From: Chryseobacterium arachidis
Lineage (GTDB): Bacteria > Bacteroidota > Bacteroidia > Flavobacteriales > Weeksellaceae
Direction: 5' to 3'
DNA: 64,000 nt
NCBI RefSeq assembly: GCF_900129245.1
Contig: NZ_FQUT01000004.1
Span: forward strand, 420,821-484,820
The translations under genes and the position numbers were made by a program. The notes beneath the pieces are model-generated. The model made no database searches. It worked only from the letters and a program-made list of their open reading frames with translations, and was not told the DNA's origin. Of this stretch, positions 26,434-33,895 are shown in pieces; within the stretch, counting starts at the first letter, position 1; each line of letters starts with the position of its first letter.

Positions 26434-27351
26434 ATGATTACTAACATACCAACTTATGATGATTTTGAAAAAGTTTCCAAAGAATGTTTAATACAGGCAC
26501 TTGAATTATTTTTCAGAATCTACTCAAGCTACAAAGAGTATAACGACGAAAATATTTATGAAGAAGTTCCTTTAAATGAGATATGGGAACATAATAAGCC
26601 AACCCTGAGAACATCTGTGATTTTACTTCATCAAGGCATCGAGACCTATATGAAAAGTGTCATTGTAAAGAACTCACCCTATTTGCTGCTGGAACAAAAA
26701 AGAGCAGAATGGCCAACTTTACCAGAAAGTAAAGATGTGGACTATGCTTCTATGTATACATTTGCAGGTGAAAACTTACTTCACACCTTCTGTGCTGTAA
26801 GTAGTGATAAACTTACCTCTGATAAGGTAAAGTTTATTGAAACCATCCGACAAAACAGAAACAAAGCTATTCATGGAGCTGGTAATATATTAAGTGATCC
26901 TAAAATAATAATACAAGACATATTAAGAGCTTACACTTACTTCTTTGGAAAAGACCATTGGTTTAACGATATAAGGAAATGGAATCAATCCAATCCTCTT
27001 TTTGGATATTATGATTGGGGCTTTGAAAGTACTTTGTCCTATAAATTTTTAGATTTTTTGGAAATAACAATAGGGATAAAGCAACTGCAAAAATATTTTT
27101 CTTTTGATATATCTGGCAGGAGATATTTATGCCCAACCTGCCTCTATGAAATTAGTTCAAAAGATGATCAGCTTTTAAGCAAATGGGCATTTCTGATTCC
27201 GAACACTCCGACTTCCAATAAAATTTTTTGTATTAACTGTGATTTTGAAAGCGAAATTGAAAGAGTACATTGCAAGATAGAAAATTGTAAAGGTAATGTC
27301 ATTGACATGAGCGGAATTTGTCTCACTTGTGGAGAAAAACAGTTAAGCTGA
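26434..27351 (+). CDS. HEPN-like protein with C-terminal zinc ribbons
   Basis: 305 residues. Helical N-terminal region with SVILLHQGIETYMKSVI and IRQNRNKAIHGAG: Arg142 and His147 form an RNKAIH motif, the Rx4-6H of HEPN RNases. The C-terminus carries four Cys pairs, CPTC (233/236), CINC (266/269), C280/C285 and CLTC (296/299), enough for two zinc ribbons. HEPN domains act as metal-independent RNases in toxin and phage-defence systems, and zinc ribbons can bind nucleic acid, so an RNA-targeting effector is a fair reading. No antitoxin-like partner directly adjoins it; its 3' neighbour converges. Confidence 0.7.
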   Translation: MITNIPTYDDFEKVSKECLIQALELFFRIYSSYKEYNDENIYEEVPLNEIWEHNKPTLRTSVILLHQGIETYMKSVIVKNSPYLLLEQKRAEWPTLPESKDVDYASMYTFAGENLLHTFCAVSSDKLTSDKVKFIETIRQNRNKAIHGAGNILSDPKIIIQDILRAYTYFFGKDHWFNDIRKWNQSNPLFGYYDWGFESTLSYKFLDFLEITIGIKQLQKYFSFDISGRRYLCPTCLYEISSKDDQLLSKWAFLIPNTPTSNKIFCINCDFESEIERVHCKIENCKGNVIDMSGICLTCGEKQLS

Positions 27352-27358
27352 TATTAAA

Positions 27359-28279
27359 TCAGGAGGTTGAAGTTGAGAAAAATTTATCACTTTGTGTAAC
27401 ATAATCATTTAAAAATTGTTTCTGTTTATAGTTCAGAAAATGATTTGGATTCACAATTAACTTAACTTCTAGATCATTGACAATAGAATACCTATCTACC
27501 AATTTTCTAAATTCATTATTTGGATCTTGCGATATAGTTTGATAAAAAACTACTAAAGTTTCATACTTTGTAAAATGTGATTTTAAGATCGATATATAAA
27601 AAAACTTATCATCGATTTTAGCTTGATCTACAAGTTTTAATATGATGATAATGGTTGAAAAATATTTTACAAATTCATCTTCTAAAGACTTATATCTTCT
27701 TTCATAAATAGTTACAAGTTCATTAATTGTTAGTTTAAGTTTCTCCGCTTCTAAATTGTCAAAAAATTTGTCTTCAACATTATCATTGTTTTTTTTGAAA
27801 CGATTTTTCATGAAAGTATTAATATCATCATTTAATTTTTTATTGAATGCTTGAAATAATGGTTTCCCCTCACTTTTCACACCTTGAATATCTACTGTCA
27901 TTTTTTCTGTATTATCTCTATACATTGAAATCATTTGAAAAAATGTGTTTTCAAATTGTTGCTTAGTGAGTGTTTCATTTTGCTGATTAAATTCTAGCCT
28001 GGTAAGCTTCATTTCTTCTCTTGTTAACTCAAGTTCTTTCCTTTGCAATTTTAGTTCTTGGCGTTGTAAAAGAATAGCTATGATAACTCCAGTAAAAGAA
28101 AGCCCCGTAAATAAAGCGTTAGAAGCTCCAAACATATCACCAAAAATACCTTGCTTATCAGAACCTAAATGTACTGCATACATATAATTCTCATAAAGAG
28201 TAAATCCCATAAATATCAAAGAACCTATTCCAATAAGCCAAAATAAATAGTTATCATTTTTCATGTTATTTTTTCTCAA
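27359..28279 (-). CDS. PutAbiC-like putative phage abortive infection membrane protein
   Basis: 306 residues. Two N-terminal membrane helices (about 10-27 YLFWLIGIGSLIFMGFTLY and 49-68 NALFTGLSFTGVIIAILL), then a coiled coil LQRQELKLQRKELELTREEMKLTRLEFNQQNETL and the conserved QFENTFFQMISMYRDNTEKM. This order is typical of the PutAbiC (PF16872) family. Start could be Met6. It converges on the HEPN gene with only 7 bp between stops. Such proteins are thought to sense infection at the membrane. Confidence 0.8.
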   Translation of the reverse strand: MRKNNMKNDNYLFWLIGIGSLIFMGFTLYENYMYAVHLGSDKQGIFGDMFGASNALFTGLSFTGVIIAILLQRQELKLQRKELELTREEMKLTRLEFNQQNETLTKQQFENTFFQMISMYRDNTEKMTVDIQGVKSEGKPLFQAFNKKLNDDINTFMKNRFKKNNDNVEDKFFDNLEAEKLKLTINELVTIYERRYKSLEDEFVKYFSTIIIILKLVDQAKIDDKFFYISILKSHFTKYETLVVFYQTISQDPNNEFRKLVDRYSIVNDLEVKLIVNPNHFLNYKQKQFLNDYVTQSDKFFSTSTS

Positions 28280-28524
28280 ATATATTAATTCATAAGCTAC
28301 GCTAACAAACTTCTACTCGCAGAAATTTGCTATGTTAAGTAAGAGCGCATACGAAGAGTGGTTCAAGAAAAAACAATCATCAATCGGTTAATATTTTTAA
28401 TTCATCATAATAAAATACTCAAATACGGTTTCCCATAATAAATCAAAGCCTTAAAAAATTACTTTTGACTTGATATTGATCTATTTTAATATCATGAACG
28501 TAATCATTAACTAATTTTTTTGCT

Positions 28525-28665
28525 ATGAGCACAATCCAAGCAATCAAACCAGGACCCAAACCTAAAAAACCAGACGGGGAACCTGATCGTAGGAGAAGAG
28601 TTACTCCTCCAAACCAGCCAAAACACCCAAAATTAAAACCTCATGAACATGAGAAAGGAGATTAA
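28525..28665 (+). CDS. Small basic proline-rich protein (46 aa)
   Basis: ATG AGC ACA ATC CAA..., 46 codons: MSTIQAIKPGPKPKKPDGEP, then a DRRRR stretch, VTPPNQPKHPKLKPHEHEKG and Asp. One-fifth Pro and one-third Lys/Arg/His, no hydrophobic core, so disordered and likely nucleic-acid binding or a signal. Codon-by-codon use looks genuine, it has a terminator 16 bp downstream, and it converges on the Shango operon. I do not recognise a family. Confidence 0.5.
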   Translation: MSTIQAIKPGPKPKKPDGEPDRRRRVTPPNQPKHPKLKPHEHEKGD

Positions 28666-28680
28666 TATTGGGTAAAAAAG

Positions 28681-28709
28681 AATAAGCAGCTTAATGAGCT
28701 GCTTATTTT
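28681..28709. terminator. Bidirectional terminator between the small gene and the helicase gene
   Basis: AATAAGCAGCT / AGCTGCTTATT with a seven-base loop, running into T-rich sequence; serves the plus-strand small gene and touches the minus-strand helicase stop. Confidence 0.85.
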
Positions 28710-30849
28710 AATTATTCTCTACAAGTCTAAGGTTCTGTAAAAAATTAAAACATCCTTCAAAATCATATTCTATCTTTTTAAGGATTTCAATTTGAAACTT
28801 CAAAGGTAGGTAAGCTCCCCATTTTGAAACATTAATCAATGTAGGATTTAGTTCCAAATGTTTTCTGATAACATCATTTATTTGAGAATCACTCATAGTA
28901 AAGGATATTATTGCATGGACAGAGTTAATTTCAGTATTTTTTCCGAAAGTAAACAAAGATTGGTGATCAAAATACTCATGCTCTACTCCTAAGTAATCAT
29001 ATATAAACCCAATCGATTTATTAATTTTAGACCCTGCAAAAGAAAACAATTCTAAATTATCATTGCTATTCATCAAAGGTCGTTGCGTTTCAAAATCATT
29101 TACTGAAAATACAGCAAATTCACTTCGCATATCATCAAGAATCATTTGCCCTTCTTTATCTAAAAATTCATACTGTACATTTGAAAATAACACTTCCAGC
29201 ATCTTCTCCCGTATTCTCTGAGCAGTATCAGCACCATCACTTAAAAATATTGGTTTCTTTCCATCACGAGCAGGAACAACTTCAATTTTATTCATTTCAT
29301 AATCCACATATTTGATCTTCCAGATCTTCGCAGACAAAAATATGTTTTCATTTTCCTTTATCTGCGGACTTAATGGAAGCTCTCCTATTTTCACTCCCTG
29401 ACTTGACACCTTAAAGAAAGTGGGTGTATGAAACATGCTATAGAAGTCTTTGTGATTGACAACTATTTCACCTTCTACACCAATGATGTATTCATGACCT
29501 AACTTCTCCAAAAAGTCAATTTTCTGGAGATGTACAATAATTTCTTTGACCTCATCTTCGGTTATATGATTAAAAGTAGAATTAGCTGCTATTTTTGTTA
29601 GAAGTTCATTCAGATATAAGCCTGAACTTCCTTTCACAATCGATAGAATTTGATGTACTAAAACATCGTAAGGCTTTTCGGTAATCTGAATGGGCTCAAT
29701 ATACTGCTCAGAGTATAATAACCAGCATGCAATAGACTGCAAAAGACTCCATCGGTCAGTCGAATACAAATAAAGATTGCTGGATTTACCTTCTCTTCTC
29801 CCACTTCTCCCAACACGCTGTATTAATGATGCAATACTGTGTGTAGCATCAATCTGCACCACCTCATCAACATTTCCAATATCAATTCCTAGTTCTAATG
29901 TTGAGGTGCAGGAAATACAGAAATTCTCAACTTTAGCACTCTTTGCAAAAAATTCAACATACTCACGTACTTCTTTGTCAACCGATGAGTGATGCGAAAA
30001 ATAATTCTGATGTCCTCCTACTCTTTCTGAAATCTTTTTCAACTTAACTGCCACTTCTTCCACCCGTCCTCTTGCATTTGGAAAGACCAAAATTTTAGAA
30101 TCCCGGGTTCGGACATACAAATCCTTTAGAAGATCAAGAGGCAGCTCTTCAACACTTCCAGGAAAATATTTAAAAAGCGCATTAATGGGTTTTGGAGTAG
30201 GATCACGAAGGATTGTTGTGTTTTCAGAATTCCCTAAATAATCTTTAAGTTCAGCGTATTGGTTCACATCACTTACGGTAGCGGATAGTCCAACTACGCT
30301 AAAACGATTGCTATTAACTTGCTGAAGCCTGTTTAAAAGCGATTTCAGGTGTATTCCTCTTTCAGAACCTAAAAAAGAATGGATTTCATCAATAACAACA
30401 TAATCTAATGATGAAAAGAGATGATGAATATTCTGCGGTCTGTTGACAAACATTGCCTCCATAGATTCAGGAGTAATCAAAACAATTCCTTCGGGATTTT
30501 TTATCAAATGATCTTTTTGAGCTTTAGAAGCTTCACCATGCCATTTCGTGACTTTCACATCTAAATAGTCACAAAGCTTCTCAACCCTTATGAATTGGTC
30601 ATTAATCAATGCTATTAATGGAGAAATATATAAAACTTTTACTCCTTTTTCTTTAAAGTTGACTTTTGATAAAATAGGAAGAAAAGCAGCCTCGGTTTTA
30701 CCTGAAGCTGTTTTTGATATAATGACATAATTGTTATCTGTTCCCAGAATTCTCGGAATACTGGCTTCCTGAATTTTTCTCAAACTCTCCCAACGCTGAT
30801 CTCTGATGTATTTCCGTATTGGCTCCGAAAGTAAATTGAAGGCTGTCAT
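28708..30849 (-). CDS. sngC: DEAD/DEAH-box helicase of a Shango-type system
   Basis: 713 residues. Superfamily 2 motifs: Q-motif region, TASGKTEA (47-54), DEIH (154-157), LSAT, and motifs V/VI in CTSTLELGIDIG...LIQRVGRSGR; the C-terminal half resembles Lhr-like helicases. It overlaps the ATPase gene by 4 bp (ATGA). In the published three-gene Shango anti-phage system (TerB-like protein, ATPase, helicase) this is the third gene. The symbol rests on gene order and domains only. Confidence 0.78.
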   Translation of the reverse strand: MTAFNLLSEPIRKYIRDQRWESLRKIQEASIPRILGTDNNYVIISKTASGKTEAAFLPILSKVNFKEKGVKVLYISPLIALINDQFIRVEKLCDYLDVKVTKWHGEASKAQKDHLIKNPEGIVLITPESMEAMFVNRPQNIHHLFSSLDYVVIDEIHSFLGSERGIHLKSLLNRLQQVNSNRFSVVGLSATVSDVNQYAELKDYLGNSENTTILRDPTPKPINALFKYFPGSVEELPLDLLKDLYVRTRDSKILVFPNARGRVEEVAVKLKKISERVGGHQNYFSHHSSVDKEVREYVEFFAKSAKVENFCISCTSTLELGIDIGNVDEVVQIDATHSIASLIQRVGRSGRREGKSSNLYLYSTDRWSLLQSIACWLLYSEQYIEPIQITEKPYDVLVHQILSIVKGSSGLYLNELLTKIAANSTFNHITEDEVKEIIVHLQKIDFLEKLGHEYIIGVEGEIVVNHKDFYSMFHTPTFFKVSSQGVKIGELPLSPQIKENENIFLSAKIWKIKYVDYEMNKIEVVPARDGKKPIFLSDGADTAQRIREKMLEVLFSNVQYEFLDKEGQMILDDMRSEFAVFSVNDFETQRPLMNSNDNLELFSFAGSKINKSIGFIYDYLGVEHEYFDHQSLFTFGKNTEINSVHAIISFTMSDSQINDVIRKHLELNPTLINVSKWGAYLPLKFQIEILKKIEYDFEGCFNFLQNLRLVENN

Positions 30850-32162
30850 AACTCTTCGATACTGTCTAAAATTGCCAGATCATTCGGTCTTTCGTCTGAG
30901 ATTTCTATTTCACCAAACAAACGTTTTTTATCAACCTGAGGATTTTGCCTAATAATATTTAAAATATTCAGAAAATCCCTGATAACTTCTCTGGGTGTTA
31001 GGAACTCAGAAGCACCTGGCTTATTGAACATTTCTTCCATAAAGGCAGAAATATCATCATCTGAAACATTTAATGCTGTGTTGTAATTAAAATCAAAGAT
31101 GAATTTCAATTTTTTCAACAGTACAAATATTTCGTTATGGTCTAATGGCTGTAATTTAATTACTGGTTGAGCATAATCTCTTATCTCAAGACTTTCAAAT
31201 TTATTACTTTCAAGTCTAGACTTTAGCGCCTGATAGCTAAATAATCCTCTCCTTTCGTTTTCAAGAAATTCTTTAGTTCCGGCGAAATTGATAAATAGAT
31301 TAGAAACTTTTCCCTGAAAACAGTCGTTATAAATACTCAATATTTTTTCGTAGTTTTTTTCACGTACGGCAGAAGTAGAAATTTTATAAAGATTAATGGC
31401 TTCATCCATATTAATCATAAAACCGCTATATCCCATATTCACAAACAGTTTACAGAAATTCTTCAGCATATCATAATAGTTGCTGTCATTAATAATTTCC
31501 CTAATTCCTAAATCCTGTCGTGCTTCAGTTTTTGTAGCATATTCTCCTTTAAGCCATTTAAGTGCATTTCTTCTCAGAAGTTCATCGTGAGTAATATATC
31601 CATCATAATATTTTACAATGACAGAACCAAAATCAAAACCTCCAACTTCAGTAATTTCGTTCACTGTTTTCATAATGGAATTTCTGATCAAATCTCTATA
31701 TTGTTCATTTCTAATGTCTGTTAGAGAAATTCTATTTTCCTCAGCTGTTTTTGTGATAACCTGCTCAATCCATTTTTCAAGAAGTGTCGGCAATGCACCG
31801 CCTTCAGGTTTAGTCTGGATGGCTATATTATCCATTATCGCAGAATATAAAATAACACTTTTGCCATCATTCGAATACAATCTGTTATCTGGAGTAAAAT
31901 CAGCGTTTGCAACAACAAACTTCTGCTTCATGGCAACTGTATTAAGAAGATGGAGCATAAATGACTTACCGCTTCCAAAATCTCCTATCCAGAATTTGAC
32001 AATACTGTGGCCATTCTTCACTTCTTCCAGTGAAGTGATGGCAGCATTCACTTCTTCTGATCTGCCCACCGCTATATGTTGCACACCTATTTTAGGTACA
32101 ACGCCTCCGGTTAAAGAATTGATTATCGATGTTGCTTCTTTTGGTTTAATATTACTGATCAT
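30846..32162 (-). CDS. sngB: DUF2791/BrxD-like ATPase of a Shango-type system
   Basis: 438 residues. Opens ISNIKPKEATSIINSLTGGVVPKIGVQHIAVGR, a signature of DUF2791 (BREX ATP-binding protein, BrxD) ATPases, with Walker A GDFGSGKS (60-67), Walker B-like GFMINMDEAINLY, and a sensor region FINFAGTKEFLENERRGLFSY. BrxD and an Lhr-like helicase also occur in type 2 BREX, but no PglX, PglZ or BrxC is present here. Overlaps sngA by 11 bp. Confidence 0.8.
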   Translation of the reverse strand: MISNIKPKEATSIINSLTGGVVPKIGVQHIAVGRSEEVNAAITSLEEVKNGHSIVKFWIGDFGSGKSFMLHLLNTVAMKQKFVVANADFTPDNRLYSNDGKSVILYSAIMDNIAIQTKPEGGALPTLLEKWIEQVITKTAEENRISLTDIRNEQYRDLIRNSIMKTVNEITEVGGFDFGSVIVKYYDGYITHDELLRRNALKWLKGEYATKTEARQDLGIREIINDSNYYDMLKNFCKLFVNMGYSGFMINMDEAINLYKISTSAVREKNYEKILSIYNDCFQGKVSNLFINFAGTKEFLENERRGLFSYQALKSRLESNKFESLEIRDYAQPVIKLQPLDHNEIFVLLKKLKFIFDFNYNTALNVSDDDISAFMEEMFNKPGASEFLTPREVIRDFLNILNIIRQNPQVDKKRLFGEIEISDERPNDLAILDSIEEL

Positions 32163-33621
32163 TGTTAAGTAGTTTTTTAAAGTATTCTTGGTTTATTGTA
32201 AAGTATTCATCATCTTCTTCAATAAGAAGATCATCTAGTATATCATAAAGAGTATCATTAATTGCTTCGAGAGTAGCGCCCATAAAAAGGTGTTTTGACC
32301 TCATGTAATCTTCAAGTTCTGACTGTAAAATGCTGAAACTGTTTCTTTCGAAGAAATCTAGAACGTCCATTTGTACTTCTGAAAGTGCGAGACTTTGCAG
32401 ATATTTAAGAATCTTATTTTCAGCAGATGGATTCAGAACGTGCAGTTCTATATTTAAATTTTCTTCAAATTCTATTACAGCCATCTCTTCTTCCTGCATT
32501 TCATCATCTGCCAAAAGATCGCCGAGCTTTTGCGAAATTTCAGAATCAAGCCTTTGAACTCGATCAATAGCACTTCGATCAATTACAATTTTCTTTCTTT
32601 TGGGTAGATATATATTTGCAATTTTCTGAAAAGCGGATTGTAAATCCCGCGTTATAACAAATTCATTAACAATCTTTTCAAAATCTTCAATCTGATCCTT
32701 TGTTGAAAACAAATTTTTCTGTATTGTTTTTGTATGATGCTTCCTATCAAATCGATTGCTATTTAAATCTTTTTCGAGATAACGTAAATAAAGCTTTAGC
32801 GAAACAATTTTATCGTGGGTACTTATAAATTTTGAAGCATCAAAATATATTGTATCCAGCGAAGGATTTTTAATATTCACTTCTGCCAACCTCTCAACCT
32901 CTCTTTCGAATGATATAGCATTGCTGTAATCAGAAACGATTAAATCAAATTTTTCTTTCCAACGGTTAGTGTTGTTTTCATTGAGGATAATATTAGTTCT
33001 GTAATCTGCATCTAAAATTTGGTGTCTGTTACTCTCCAGAAAGATCTCAGCTTTTGACACAATTTTTTTGTAAAATTTTTCTAAAATCGTAGGCTTTATA
33101 TATTTAAAATCTGTACCAATTTTTCGTTTTATAGAATAAACATCCCTTACATTATTTTCACATAATTTGAGAAGATGATTTAAAATTTCAGACTGAATGG
33201 ATTCAAAAGTATACTTATAGTTTAAACTGTCTTTTCTGTAGTTGAATTCTAATACAATAATAATTTCAGTGAGTTCATCAATGACTGAAGAATAAGCTCG
33301 GTTGACCGGTTTACAGTCTCTTTCGAGAAACTCTATCGTTCTCATAAATTGCTTTAAAATCTGAATACGACAATAGTCGATCTCATTAAAAACATTATTA
33401 TTAAATGATAAGCGATTAAGAAGTGCACATTGATCTTCGGTTAGAGAAAGCTTTTTTAAATACTTCTGACCGATTTTCCATTCGTTATATTCTTGATTGT
33501 ATTGAGTATTTATATTGTTTGACATGGGATTTTCCTCATAATTGATCCGAATTTCAGGCATGTCTGAAACATCAATAATAAAATCATTTCCTGATAATGA
33601 ATTAGGATTTGAGTTTTCCAT
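32152..33621 (-). CDS. sngA: TerB-associated (TerB_N/TerB_C-like) first protein of a Shango-type system
   Basis: 489 residues, cytoplasmic, helical, no signal. The block NEWKIGQKYLKKLSLTEDQCALLNRLSFNNNVFNEIDYC resembles the end of TerB_N, and the acidic C-terminal part (LNPSAENKILKYLQSLALSEVQMDVLDFFE...) resembles TerB_C with its winged-helix-like tail. A classical metal-binding TerB core is not evident between them. It leads the three-gene operon. Calls rest on recollection of domain patterns plus context. Confidence 0.65.
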   Translation of the reverse strand: MENSNPNSLSGNDFIIDVSDMPEIRINYEENPMSNNINTQYNQEYNEWKIGQKYLKKLSLTEDQCALLNRLSFNNNVFNEIDYCRIQILKQFMRTIEFLERDCKPVNRAYSSVIDELTEIIIVLEFNYRKDSLNYKYTFESIQSEILNHLLKLCENNVRDVYSIKRKIGTDFKYIKPTILEKFYKKIVSKAEIFLESNRHQILDADYRTNIILNENNTNRWKEKFDLIVSDYSNAISFEREVERLAEVNIKNPSLDTIYFDASKFISTHDKIVSLKLYLRYLEKDLNSNRFDRKHHTKTIQKNLFSTKDQIEDFEKIVNEFVITRDLQSAFQKIANIYLPKRKKIVIDRSAIDRVQRLDSEISQKLGDLLADDEMQEEEMAVIEFEENLNIELHVLNPSAENKILKYLQSLALSEVQMDVLDFFERNSFSILQSELEDYMRSKHLFMGATLEAINDTLYDILDDLLIEEDDEYFTINQEYFKKLLNNDQ

Positions 33622-33702
33622 TAGACGAAGGTTATTGTTTTACTAAGATAATAAACTTTTATTTCTTCATCTAATGTATTAAAAAAAACGAAAATCCTTA
33701 TC

Positions 33703-33846
33703 TTAAATAATGAGAATTTTGAGTTGCAGATGAATTCTTATTATAATTATTTTACATAACATCACTGGACTGTACCTTCTCATTTGCTCACCGTGTGCAT
33801 GATCAGCAAAGTCAATAATCCTATCTAAAACATCTGTTTTGTTCAT
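33703..33846 (-). pseudogene. 5' fragment of an HD-domain (p)ppGpp-hydrolase-like gene
   Basis: MNKTDVLDRIIDFADHAHGE, QMRRYSP is the start of MESH1/RelA-type HD phosphohydrolases (first metal-site His in HAHGEQ). After SP the homology stops and reading runs through unrelated codons to a TAA at 33703. The rest of the gene is absent from the neighbourhood. The break lies about 140 bp from the Shango operon start, which suggests that the island's arrival cut this gene. Confidence 0.65.
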
Positions 33847-33895
33847 GATAAAGTATTGTGTTGAAATCTAAATTGATGCACTAATCAATACGATG

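Noticed and set aside
28708..33621. Partial BREX type 2 system (BrxD plus Lhr-like helicase)
   Set aside because: No PglX methylase, PglZ phosphatase or BrxC; the TerB-related first gene and the overlaps fit Shango better.
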